NCBI RefSeq assembly: GCF_017873605.1
Contig: NZ_JAGGKI010000021.1
Coordinates: 27,903 to 91,902 of the forward strand
Reading direction: 5' to 3'
DNA length: 64,000 nt
Origin: Paenibacillus lactis
GTDB taxonomy: Bacteria; Bacillota; Bacilli; Paenibacillales; Paenibacillaceae
Below are positions 36,014 to 44,605 of the stretch, piece after piece; position 1 is the stretch's first letter, and every line of letters starts with the position of its first letter. Under the pieces are notes generated by a model. It was given only the letters and a program-made list of their open reading frames with translations, had not been told where the DNA came from and ran no database searches. The position numbers and the translations under genes are program-made.

Positions 36014-37117
36014 TCATTTTCCCCCTGCAATCTGCTGAATTCTTGTTATGATGACCTGCAGGTCATCGCCGGCAAGCGAGCGCGGATCAATATCGAAATA
36101 TCCCTGACGTACACCGTAGTCCCGGGTATATACGGCGATCTCGCCTTCCCGTAGCTGATCATTCATCGCCTTGGCGCTGATGCCCGCTGCCTGCTCATCC
36201 ACTTTGACCCGTCCGCGGAAGATCGCTCGGCCGGCCTCATCCTGCACGATGGCCACGTCGATGCCCGGCAGGCTGGACAGCGTCTTAAGCTCCTCCAGCG
36301 CAGCCTTCTCCTGCGCGCTCTTATCTTCCTTCACCATATACTCATCAAGTGCCTGAAGCAAGCCGAACGTTGTCTCCTTGCCGACCTTCATGCTTCGTCC
36401 GATACCATGAAGCTGCGCCTTGACCCATTCGACGTATTGGCGTTTGCCGCCGACGATGCCGGAGGTCGGGCCTTCGATTGCTTTGGAGCCGCTGTAGATG
36501 GCCAGATCCCCGTATTTCACATACTTCTGGATATCCTCCTCAGCCGCCGCATCGACGATAAGCGGGATACCATGGGCTCTAGCGACTTCGGCCGCTTCCT
36601 CAACGGAAATCATGTTCTTCTGAACGCAGTGGTGCGACTTCACATACAAAATCGCCGCGGTGCGCTCATTAATCGCTTCCTCGATATGCTCTTTGCGTCC
36701 TTCATTGGCATACCCGACCTCGACCACCTTGCCGCCGCCCAGATAAACCATCGTTTCGACAGGTGCTCCGTACTGGACGTTATGTCCTTTGAACATGATG
36801 ATCTCATTCTTCGCGATCGGCTCTTGATGGAGTCTGTCGCTCCGTCTCCGCTGGCCCTCCGTCACGATGCCCGCTACCGACAAGGCGATGCCGCTTGATG
36901 CCGAGTTCACGACGACGGCGGCTTCGGAGCCGAGAATGCGGGCGATATAATCGCCTGCCTTGTCTACCAGGTCCGCTATTTCGACGTAGCTCTGACCGCC
37001 GATCCGCATGGCTTCCATGACGGTATCCGTTGGTGCCGACACTCCGAGTATGCTCATGCGGCCGCTGGCATTGACAACTCGCTTGAGTCCGTATTTAGCA
37101 TGCAGTGAATGATCCAT
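36014..37117 (-). CDS. DgaE-like pyridoxal-phosphate ammonia lyase (SelA-related)
   Basis: A 367-residue fold-type I PLP enzyme. The conserved aspartate lies in LIVDAAAEED (Asp189), and the Schiff-base lysine in IYSGSKAIEGPTSG (Lys212). Salmonella DgaE converts D-glucosaminate 6-phosphate to 2-keto-3-deoxy-6-phosphogluconate and ammonia; this protein is of the same SelA-like family but is not a selenocysteine synthase. AAGGAGTGGTAGTCA precedes the ATG. It overlaps the upstream amidohydrolase by 23 bases. Confidence 0.85.
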   Translation of the reverse strand: MDHSLHAKYGLKRVVNASGRMSILGVSAPTDTVMEAMRIGGQSYVEIADLVDKAGDYIARILGSEAAVVVNSASSGIALSVAGIVTEGQRRRSDRLHQEPIAKNEIIMFKGHNVQYGAPVETMVYLGGGKVVEVGYANEGRKEHIEEAINERTAAILYVKSHHCVQKNMISVEEAAEVARAHGIPLIVDAAAEEDIQKYVKYGDLAIYSGSKAIEGPTSGIVGGKRQYVEWVKAQLHGIGRSMKVGKETTFGLLQALDEYMVKEDKSAQEKAALEELKTLSSLPGIDVAIVQDEAGRAIFRGRVKVDEQAAGISAKAMNDQLREGEIAVYTRDYGVRQGYFDIDPRSLAGDDLQVIITRIQQIAGGK

Positions 37118-38198
37118 TGACTACCACTCCTTTAGGTTCGATATAACGGTCGGCAATGCGAGTCTCTCCCTCGGAATCGGTCAAGCTCTGCGGCCCCTGC
37201 CGAACCGCAAACAATGTGAGGTGGGCCGCATCGCCCACATGAATTCGGCCGAGCTCCGGCCGTTTCAGCCAAGCCGCCGCCTTGACCGTGACGGCAGAGA
37301 TGACTTCCTGCAGACTGTAGCCGAGATATAAAAATTTGGTCATCACGCTTGCCAAGCTGTATACGGGGCCATTGATGCGGTTCCCCCGGTAAATATCGGA
37401 GCTGATCGTTCCCGGCTCGATCCCATGGTCTTTCGCGAATTCCGCTACCTGGAACGAGAAGCTCGCTGTGCCATGGCCGACATCCATATGAACGCCTCGC
37501 TCGATGGCCTTGACCAGGGACGGAATCGGCTTGCCGTCCGGATCGAACAGATTATTCTTTTTGCCGTTCAAATAATGGGTGACGATGTCCCCTTCCTGAA
37601 GCAGGTCCAGCACCTCGTTCACCGGTGGAGGCCCGGAACCGATATGCACCATAATCGGCAGCGATGTGCGCCCTGACAATTCCCGGGCACGCCGAAGCGG
37701 TTCTACCCCGTTGTCCTTTACAACGCTTTGGCTGATCCGTGCCTTCAGGCCCACGATAAAATCGGGATAAGAACGGGCCGCCTTGACCGCCTTCCCCTGA
37801 TCGATCCACTCCAGCCTGGACAGCTCATCGATCCGCTGCAGGCCGATGCGGGAGATGTTCAGAAACGCGAACACATTCGTCTTCGAGCGGGCAACCTCAG
37901 CGGCCAAATCGCCGATATCGTCCGCTCCGCAGCTTCCTGCGTCCACGATCGTGGCTACGCCCTGCTTGACGCCGATCTCGTCGATGGCATCCCCGTAGGG
38001 CTCCAGCTTGGCAACCGCATGAACATGCATATCAATCCATCCGCTGGACACATACAGCCCCGTACCGTCAAATCCGTCCTCGCCCGCCGCCGTGTTGGCC
38101 GCGGCAAGCTCGGTGATGAACCCGTTCTCAATCACGATATCGAAGGGTTCTTCCTCGTGCACCGTTCTTACATTCCGCAGCACAAAACGCTGCTTCAT
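37095..38198 (-). CDS. Amidohydrolase/deacetylase-family metallohydrolase (COG3964, EF_0837-like)
   Basis: First gene of the operon, 367 residues, no signal peptide. The amidohydrolase metal motif is GWIDMHVHAVAK (about residues 56-67); further ligands are likely in VGLKARIS (Lys), MVHIGSGPP and GHGTASFS, ending in a Asp of GTISSDIYRGN. Characterised COG3964 members cleave acyl groups from alpha-acyloxy or N-acyl carboxylates, so it may release the true substrate of the DgaE-like lyase. The ATG at 38196-38198 is six bases after GGGGTG; ATG two codons earlier is possible. Confidence 0.82.
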   Translation of the reverse strand: MKQRFVLRNVRTVHEEEPFDIVIENGFITELAAANTAAGEDGFDGTGLYVSSGWIDMHVHAVAKLEPYGDAIDEIGVKQGVATIVDAGSCGADDIGDLAAEVARSKTNVFAFLNISRIGLQRIDELSRLEWIDQGKAVKAARSYPDFIVGLKARISQSVVKDNGVEPLRRARELSGRTSLPIMVHIGSGPPPVNEVLDLLQEGDIVTHYLNGKKNNLFDPDGKPIPSLVKAIERGVHMDVGHGTASFSFQVAEFAKDHGIEPGTISSDIYRGNRINGPVYSLASVMTKFLYLGYSLQEVISAVTVKAAAWLKRPELGRIHVGDAAHLTLFAVRQGPQSLTDSEGETRIADRYIEPKGVVVNGSFTAC

Positions 38199-38315
38199 TC
38201 TCATCACCCCTTCACCTGGCAGAATTTCAGCTTTTTCTTGGGGCATCCATCCGCCAATAGCCTTGCGATAAACAATTTATAGGTATAGCATAGCACAGAT
38301 CATCGCATACGTGAA

Positions 38316-38327
38316 TATAACGTTATA
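38316..38327. promoter_or_regulatory. Candidate operator upstream of the sugar-acid operon
   Basis: Perfect 12-base palindrome TATAACGTTATA about 120 bases upstream of the amidohydrolase gene, a plausible binding site for the operon's GntR protein. The match is to symmetry only; no clear -35/-10 pair stands beside it (TTCACG-17-TATGCT is the best). Confidence 0.4.
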
Positions 38328-38392
38328 ATGTTTAATCGAATAGTTACTCCATCTTCCATTCTACTAAGATGAGGCTGCCTTTTGTATGGCAA

Positions 38393-38444
38393 AATAAAAA
38401 ACAGAGGCTCTCCCAAAGCCATATGGATGACTTGTGGGACAGCC
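38393..38444 (-). terminator. Terminator after the GH3 gene
   Basis: Stem GGCTGTCCCACAAG (38431-38444) against CTTTGGGAGAGCC (38406-38418) with small mismatches, followed by a T-rich run at 38393-38400 on the minus strand. It ends the 21-kb carbohydrate locus. Confidence 0.75.
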
Positions 38445-38459
38445 CCGCCAATTCTCAGT

Positions 38460-40661
38460 TTATAAGGTATAGGTAAATGTGCCGCACTCGATCAAATCTC
38501 TAGCGTTCTTGCCGACGAATACCTTGAAATCTCCTTCTTCCACCTCATACTGCTTCTTGGCGGTGAAATACGAGAGCATTTCCGGCTCGATTACAAACTC
38601 CACCGTCGCTTTCTCTCCCGGGGCAAGATGGATTTTATGAAAGCCCTTCAGCTCAAGCAGCGGTCTGGACGTGCTGCCCCATAGATCGCGAACGTACATT
38701 TGTACGATTTCTTCGCCGGCGTAGTCCCCGGTATTCTGCACCGTCACCATCGCCTTCACGCTGCCGCCCGGCGTTAACGTATCGCCGATCAGCGCGGCGT
38801 CCGAATACGTATATTCGGTGTAGCTCAGTCCGTAACCGAACGGATAGAACGGCGCATTCGGAATGTCGAGATATTTGGAGAGGAAACGGAAGTCGTTATC
38901 CTCATGCCCTTTCGGTCTGCCGGTGTTCAAGCAGTTGTAGTATACCGGCACTTGCCCGACGGTATACGGAAAGCTCATCGTCAGCTTCGCCGAAGGATTC
39001 GCGTCCCCGAACAGCAGGTCGGCGACCGCGTTTCCTCCCTCCGTTCCCGGGAACCACGCTTCCAGAATCGCGGGAACGTGCTCGTGGTACCACTTGAGCT
39101 CGAGCGGACGCCCATTGAAGAGAACAAGAACGGTAGGCTTGCCGAGCTTCAGTACCTCCTCTACCAGCTTCGGCTGAACGCCCGGCAACGTTAAGTATGC
39201 TCGGCTGCCCGCTTCGCCGCTCATATGGTCCTCTTCGCCCATAGCGAGAATGACGACCTCTGAGGAGGCGGCCGCTTCCAATGCGGCTTGGAAGCCGGAA
39301 ACGTCATTCGAGCTGTAATCGCACCCGGCTGCAGCCGTGACTTTCACGTCATTTCCTAATTTATTGATAAGACCTTGTTTTACGGTAACCGCCTCTTCCG
39401 GTTTTCCGAGCCCGCTCCAACCGCCCAAAATCCGGCCGTTGTCGGCAAACGGTCCGATAACGGCCACCGACTTGATGTCCTTTTTCAGGGGCAGAACGCC
39501 GTCGTTCTTTAACAGTACCATCGATTTCTGGGCAGCCTCTCTCGCCAGCTGACGATATTCAGGCTTCAGGTGACCCTTTTTTTCGCGCTCAATGTTGATG
39601 TAACGGTACGGATCGTCGAACAGACCGAGCTTGAATTTCAACGTGAGGATGCGTCTGACCGCCTCATCGATCAGCGCAACGTCTACCTCGCCCCTTTCAA
39701 CCAATTGCTCAAGGTGGCTGATGTATTCCGTCGATATCATCTCGATGTCAAGACCCGCTTCCAGCCCCTGCTTCGCTGCGTCTTCGCCGTCTTTGGAGCT
39801 CATATGGAAGATCGTTTCCCAAAGCGAGGTGTAGTCGGAAATGACGACGCCCTCAAAGCCCCACTCCTCTCTGAGCACTTTTCTCAGCAGGAAGGAGTTG
39901 GTTGTAGCAGGCACCCCGTCGTAGACGTTAAAGGACGTCATGATCAATTCGGCGCCTGCGTCGATCCCCGCCTTGTAAGCAGGTAAATAGTAATTGCGGA
40001 GCGCAGCTTCCGACATATCGACGGTGTTGTAATCCCGTCCGCCCTCCGCCGCGCCGTATGCCGCAAAATGCTTCACGCATGCCGCAACCGTATCGAGCGC
40101 CTTCAGATCGTCCCCTTGAAAGCCTCTTACCATCGCTGCGGCCATAAGACCGTTCAAATACGGGTCTTCTCCGGGGCTTTCCATTACCCTCCCCCATCTC
40201 GGATCGCGAACGAGGTCCGCCATCGGCGCGAAGGTCACGTTAATGCCCGAGGCGGCGCCTTCCGCTGCGGCAACCCTGGAGGTATCCTCCGCAAGCTTCG
40301 GCTCCCAGCTGGAAGCAAGGCCGAGCGGGACCGGAAACACCGTGCGGAAGCCGTGAATAATATCGAACATGAAGAGCAACGGGATTTTCAGCCGATTATG
40401 TTCAAGGAATACCTTCTGCACTTCGTACGCCGTTTCGGCATCGGTCGCGCTCAAGATCGAGCCCAAATTCGAAATGAGATCCTTGCTGAGTGTACGCTCG
40501 GATACGGGACCGGTCACCGGCGTCGAGACTTCGATTTTTGAATTGTAGGAACGCAGCACGGTTCCCGGGTCGGTCTGGTACATTTGCCCGATTTTTTCGG
40601 CAAGGGTCATCTGGGATAGAAGCTCTTCCACTTTCGTTTGGATCGTTGAATCGGTGTGCAT
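38460..40661 (-). CDS. GH3 beta-glucosidase
   Basis: Glycoside hydrolase family 3 enzyme of 733 residues without a signal peptide, so it acts in the cytoplasm. The (beta/alpha)8 domain contains RWGRVMESPGEDP, the substrate-binding KHFAAYG (Lys197-His198) and the nucleophile in GVVISDYTS (Asp276). A second domain (KSMVLLKNDGVLPL...) and a C-terminal fibronectin-like domain (VQNTGDYAGEEIVQMYVRD) follow. In this locus it probably removes glucose from imported beta-glucan oligosaccharides. ATG at 40661 and TTG one codon earlier are both possible; GGAGGG is upstream. Confidence 0.92.
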   Translation of the reverse strand: MHTDSTIQTKVEELLSQMTLAEKIGQMYQTDPGTVLRSYNSKIEVSTPVTGPVSERTLSKDLISNLGSILSATDAETAYEVQKVFLEHNRLKIPLLFMFDIIHGFRTVFPVPLGLASSWEPKLAEDTSRVAAAEGAASGINVTFAPMADLVRDPRWGRVMESPGEDPYLNGLMAAAMVRGFQGDDLKALDTVAACVKHFAAYGAAEGGRDYNTVDMSEAALRNYYLPAYKAGIDAGAELIMTSFNVYDGVPATTNSFLLRKVLREEWGFEGVVISDYTSLWETIFHMSSKDGEDAAKQGLEAGLDIEMISTEYISHLEQLVERGEVDVALIDEAVRRILTLKFKLGLFDDPYRYINIEREKKGHLKPEYRQLAREAAQKSMVLLKNDGVLPLKKDIKSVAVIGPFADNGRILGGWSGLGKPEEAVTVKQGLINKLGNDVKVTAAAGCDYSSNDVSGFQAALEAAASSEVVILAMGEEDHMSGEAGSRAYLTLPGVQPKLVEEVLKLGKPTVLVLFNGRPLELKWYHEHVPAILEAWFPGTEGGNAVADLLFGDANPSAKLTMSFPYTVGQVPVYYNCLNTGRPKGHEDNDFRFLSKYLDIPNAPFYPFGYGLSYTEYTYSDAALIGDTLTPGGSVKAMVTVQNTGDYAGEEIVQMYVRDLWGSTSRPLLELKGFHKIHLAPGEKATVEFVIEPEMLSYFTAKKQYEVEEGDFKVFVGKNARDLIECGTFTYTL

Positions 40662-40678
40662 CAAGTTGTAGTTCCCTC

Positions 40679-43093
40679 CTATGACACGAAATGTAGTGTT
40701 AAGCTGTCGTTTACTTTGGCGTGCTGGCGCGACACGATCCATGTTCTGCCGTCGTCCTTACGGACCGTGAAGCTTTCGTTCGGAATCACTTCGCGGTCCG
40801 TCTCGAGCACGATGATATCTTCAGGCTGGGTCAGCCGGAATTCGAGGCGGTCGTTCTCCACCTTGGCAATTTCCGCGGTCGAATACACAATCTTCACTTC
40901 GCCAAAGGTCACATTGAGCGGCAGCATAACCCCGTCTTTGCTTTGCAGCAGCAGTTTACGTCCGCCGAACAGCGGTTGGCCGTTCTCCAGAATACCGATC
41001 TCTTTATCGAAGCCGTCCAAATTCAGCACATGGACGAACCGTTCCCCTTTGTTCGTTGCCGTTGAAGTCATAAAGATGCCGTGGTTTTTGCAATCATGCG
41101 TCAGCCCCGCTTTCGCGCCGAGAAGCTCCAAGGCTGTCCGGAACAAATCGATATCACACCGATACGAATTGCCGAATACGATCGCGCGTCCCGCTCCGAC
41201 CTTCGCATCGAACGCGGTCACTTCACCGCTGCCGTACACGCGCATAATCGGCGTTTGGCCGCCGACGTCGAACGTCTGGGCGACATATGCGCGCATTTCC
41301 GGCCGCGGAGCCGCCCACCCTTCGGACACGATCGACAGGTAGAAATGGCCCGAATCGCGGAGCAAGCCAAGCGGCTTCACCCCTAACGCTTCCGTCAAAA
41401 TCGTGCACGGCTTGCCTTCCATATCGAAGCTCGGCAGCTCACCGTAAACGAGCAGCTTTCCTCCCGCATGCAGGTAGTCGGCCAGCTTCCGCTGGATACC
41501 GCCGTGCATATAGCGGGCAGACGGCAGCGCGAGAACTGGGGTGACCGAAGGATCAAGCGGCTTATTTTGAATATCGGTGGCGCCGAACCGATAGCCCGCC
41601 AGCAGCATGGCCCGGCCCATGATCTCCCAAGCGCCGTGCGCGCGGTTCCCTTCGATATTTTGCAGGATTTCCTTCACGCGCTCGCTGCCCGGATAACGGT
41701 ATTCCGTCATGTAATAATCCGGAATGAACGCGAAGCTGACGTCGTCGCGTTCCTCGTTCATTCGCGCGAGCTTATCTCCGACAGCCAATATCGTCTTGTT
41801 CGTGCGCGCCATTCGCGGAAACGTATAATTGTACTCGCCTTCCGGACTAATCGGAGCGGCAAAGCCGTGGCGTTCGCCGGTAAAGGCGATTCGGTCGTTC
41901 CCGTCGCTAGTCGGCATATCCATCCGATAGTTATAGCCGCCGGTCAGCAAATAATAATTGAGAAGCCGGTTCCCTTGCGCGATGCACATCCGGGCTTTAA
42001 AATCGGCGGCCGAAGGATCGTTGCGTCCTCCGTACGTTTCGCCGAAGTTGCTGTCGCCGCAGTTGAATTCGACGGAGGTGAGCGGCTGGTCCGGCGTATG
42101 CACCGCGTCCATAAATCCGTTGATGATATAAAGATCCTGGAACGTCACCATGTCCAGATCCCCGAAATAGATGTCGGAGCCCGATAAATATCCCGGCGCC
42201 TGCGTATATGCTTCATACAGCTGGCTGATGCCGATCGGGAACGTGAACCCGCGGCCCCCGTCCGTCCCGTGAATGTTAACGACGAACGGAACGTCCTTGA
42301 CGCCGAACTCCTCGGCATAAGAGCGAAGAATAGCAACATAACGGGCCGCTCGGTTCCGCATATAGTAGCCTAAGTCGTGCGTCAGCTCCGGCGCGTATCC
42401 TTCCTTCGGAGAGCGAATGCCGGTCTTGCGCGCTTCGGCGTCATCCAAGGAGAATGGATAACGGGCCGACAGCTGCTCCGCGGAATACCGCTGTTTGAGC
42501 CAAGCGGCGAAATCGCTCAGCACGCTGTCCGTAAGGTCCGGACAATTGCTGACCCAAGCGAGCATGCCGATCTCATTGTCCAGCTGCACCGCGATAATAT
42601 TGCCTCCGTTCGTGTAGAGACGGGGCGCCACGACCGCCATCACCGCCCGATACCAGTTTTTGCTGGCCTCAAGGAATCCGGGGGCGAGGTAGTCGACCGT
42701 CTTCGTCGTCGCCGGGTTTCCGTCCCAGCCGACCGGAATAATTTCCGGATACTTTGTATAAACCCAGTAAGGCAAACCTTCGTTTTTCATTTCCGCCATA
42801 ATGAACGGGCCCGGTCTAACGAAAAAGTACAGCTCGTTCTCCTTGCACAGATCGATAAAGCCGATGAGGTTAAGCTCCGGGTGCGTATGCCCGTCAAAAT
42901 CGAACTCCCCCTCCGCCGGCTCATGACAGAGCCACGGTACATAGCTGGCAACCGCATTGCAGCCCGCTTCCTTCAGCTTGTCGATGCGGTCCTGCCAATC
43001 CTCCGGCTTAAGCCGGTAATAGTGAATTTCGCCGCACATGATGATCTGCGGCTTGCCGTCGATGAGGATTTGCTTGTCTTTGATTTCAATCAT
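40679..43093 (-). CDS. GH35-family glycoside hydrolase (beta-galactosidase-like)
   Basis: An 804-residue cytoplasmic enzyme. The GH35 signature is clear: GEIHYYRLKPEDWQDRIDKL, then ASYVPWLCHEP and RPGPFIMAE (about 20-101), with the acid/base glutamate in VQLDNEIG (Glu174) and the nucleophile in LTSVEFNCG (Glu342). A longer frame starting at 43174 is rejected because a LacI-type palindrome (43146-43157) lies in it and AGGG precedes this ATG. GH35 is mostly beta-galactosidase, but I recall a GH35 1,2-beta-oligoglucan glucosyltransferase from Ignavibacterium, which would fit this locus better. Followed 17 bases later by the GH3 gene. Confidence 0.87.
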   Translation of the reverse strand: MIEIKDKQILIDGKPQIIMCGEIHYYRLKPEDWQDRIDKLKEAGCNAVASYVPWLCHEPAEGEFDFDGHTHPELNLIGFIDLCKENELYFFVRPGPFIMAEMKNEGLPYWVYTKYPEIIPVGWDGNPATTKTVDYLAPGFLEASKNWYRAVMAVVAPRLYTNGGNIIAVQLDNEIGMLAWVSNCPDLTDSVLSDFAAWLKQRYSAEQLSARYPFSLDDAEARKTGIRSPKEGYAPELTHDLGYYMRNRAARYVAILRSYAEEFGVKDVPFVVNIHGTDGGRGFTFPIGISQLYEAYTQAPGYLSGSDIYFGDLDMVTFQDLYIINGFMDAVHTPDQPLTSVEFNCGDSNFGETYGGRNDPSAADFKARMCIAQGNRLLNYYLLTGGYNYRMDMPTSDGNDRIAFTGERHGFAAPISPEGEYNYTFPRMARTNKTILAVGDKLARMNEERDDVSFAFIPDYYMTEYRYPGSERVKEILQNIEGNRAHGAWEIMGRAMLLAGYRFGATDIQNKPLDPSVTPVLALPSARYMHGGIQRKLADYLHAGGKLLVYGELPSFDMEGKPCTILTEALGVKPLGLLRDSGHFYLSIVSEGWAAPRPEMRAYVAQTFDVGGQTPIMRVYGSGEVTAFDAKVGAGRAIVFGNSYRCDIDLFRTALELLGAKAGLTHDCKNHGIFMTSTATNKGERFVHVLNLDGFDKEIGILENGQPLFGGRKLLLQSKDGVMLPLNVTFGEVKIVYSTAEIAKVENDRLEFRLTQPEDIIVLETDREVIPNESFTVRKDDGRTWIVSRQHAKVNDSLTLHFVS

Positions 43094-43145
43094 CGTTTCA
43101 AACCCTGCCTTTTTCATTTCGAATTGGTCTAGCGGATGATAACGG

Positions 43146-43157
43146 CGAAACGTTTCG
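43146..43157. promoter_or_regulatory. Candidate LacI operator upstream of GH35-GH3
   Basis: Perfect 12-base palindrome CGAAACGTTTCG. Its core GAAACGTTTC is identical to the site at the lacI promoter (59341-59352), 16 kb away. It lies about 55 bases upstream of the GH35 start. I could not see a convincing -35/-10 pair beside it. Confidence 0.65.
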
Positions 43158-43189
43158 ACAAACGGTGACAACAATTACTTATAGTGCGT

Positions 43190-43271
43190 GTTCAAAAAGT
43201 CGGATTTTCACGAGATTCGATGCCGAGTCTCTTCTAGACTCCCTTCGTGATCAAAAAATGACTTTATGAAC
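43190..43271. repeat. 82-bp imperfect palindrome between GH144 and GH35 genes
   Basis: Long hairpin with arms GTTCAAAAAGTC (43190-43201) and GACTTTATGAAC (43260-43271), a second paired zone (TTTTCACGAG with CTTCGTGATCAAAA) and an inner GAGTCTCTTCTAGACTC palindrome. It may end the upstream transcription unit or be a small inverted-repeat element. No T-run follows. Confidence 0.6.
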
Positions 43272-43294
43272 AACCTCTTCTCTTATAGATGGTG

Positions 43295-44572
43295 TTATCT
43301 CAACCGGTCCGTGAAGAAAGACATCCCCCGTTTAAAGGCCGTCATGCCGTACAGCATGGAGCTCCAGTCGATCACTGTCACTTTCTCGGGGTACCAGCGG
43401 TCCCTTCCTTCCAGATGCCACCAGGAGTAACGATGCAATCCGTATTTGTAAGCCGCTCTATATTTCACTTCATCATCCCGATCCCTCGGATTGGAATAGG
43501 TGTCGTACGGAATGTGCAGCCGATATAACGCATAAAGGTCGTGGATGCCCGCAGGGTAGACCGGCAGGAAGCCGGCAACAATGTAGGCGGAAGCGACGTT
43601 GCCAGGTGAATCCTCGATTTTATCCGCATGATAAGTGTTGTACAGACCGTCATTGGCGCCGGCTCCATACCCCCATACGTAGGAAGGCACATCGGTAAGC
43701 TCTTTCCACTTCAGCCGGTCAGCCGTGCATGCATTCTCATAGTACTGATTATAGATCTCGCTCTTCGCATAATCCGGAACCAAGAAATAAGGGAACTGGT
43801 GCACAAACGAAGACAAGAACTTCAAATCGCTCGGATCCTTCGTGTTCGTATCGGTAATAACCGGAATGTCCCGGTAATATTTCATAGGGAATTCATTAAT
43901 CTTGTGTTCCGCAAATGTGTTATCCCACAACTCTTGGATGTCCGGGTCTACCGGCTGGGCGATTTTCGCCAAGTGGGCAACCAGCACATATTCGTTGTAA
44001 GCCGGGAGCGGGGCGATTCCTTGGCCGTCCTTCACGATCATGTTGATGATGCCTCTATGCTTATCTGCGATAACAACACGCCAGTCGATTTGCTCTAACA
44101 ATTCATGAGCCATCTCGTCGATTTCGGGCATTTTATCCTTAAAATGCTTCCCCGCGAACAAGGCTCCCGCTACCAGCAACGATGTATCGATCGTCGAAAT
44201 TTCGGAGCCCAGATTCGCGCCTGTCTCCATGTCGATGAAGTGCGCGAAGAAGCCCGTCGCGGCGTCTCTAGCCGGCTTGCAGCCTTCCACATGGCCGAGG
44301 ACGGCATTAAGCGTAAGCTTGACCTTCTCCGCCGCCTGGTCGTCCCAGCCCTCGTAATCGGCAACAACCAGGCTGATCAAGCCGACCCCGGTCGCAGAGA
44401 CCGAGCAGCGGGCCTCCGGATTTCTCGCGAAACTGTAATATGCGTCGCCGTAAAGGCCTGTGCGCGGATTGCGGCAAGCATCGATCAACCGGCAGGAGTC
44501 CTTATGCTGGCGATCGACAAACGCCTTCACCTTCTCCGAAAGCTGATCATAAACATTCGTCGTTTGTTTCAT
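43295..44572 (-). CDS. GH144-type glucoamylase-like protein, cytoplasmic
   Basis: A 425-residue (alpha/alpha)6-barrel type protein without a signal peptide. The stretch GFFAHFIDMETGANLG-SEISTIDTSLLVAGAL matches the lipoprotein encoded just upstream (GFFYHFVNIDTG-SEISSIDTGLLMNG) and the glucoamylase-like family that contains GH144 endo-beta-1,2-glucanases. The central region differs from its neighbour, so it may act on short oligosaccharides or have another specificity. ATG follows GAGAGAGATTACG. The family call is good; the exact reaction is inferred. Confidence 0.8.
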   Translation of the reverse strand: MKQTTNVYDQLSEKVKAFVDRQHKDSCRLIDACRNPRTGLYGDAYYSFARNPEARCSVSATGVGLISLVVADYEGWDDQAAEKVKLTLNAVLGHVEGCKPARDAATGFFAHFIDMETGANLGSEISTIDTSLLVAGALFAGKHFKDKMPEIDEMAHELLEQIDWRVVIADKHRGIINMIVKDGQGIAPLPAYNEYVLVAHLAKIAQPVDPDIQELWDNTFAEHKINEFPMKYYRDIPVITDTNTKDPSDLKFLSSFVHQFPYFLVPDYAKSEIYNQYYENACTADRLKWKELTDVPSYVWGYGAGANDGLYNTYHADKIEDSPGNVASAYIVAGFLPVYPAGIHDLYALYRLHIPYDTYSNPRDRDDEVKYRAAYKYGLHRYSWWHLEGRDRWYPEKVTVIDWSSMLYGMTAFKRGMSFFTDRLR

Positions 44573-44605
44573 CGTAATCTCTCTCCATTCGCCGCCTGAA
44601 ATAGC

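Noticed and set aside
36014..37117. Selenocysteine synthase (SelA) for the PLP enzyme
   Set aside because: It is shorter than SelA, has no SelB or selenocysteine tRNA neighbour and sits with an aldolase and sugar kinase, which fits DgaE instead.
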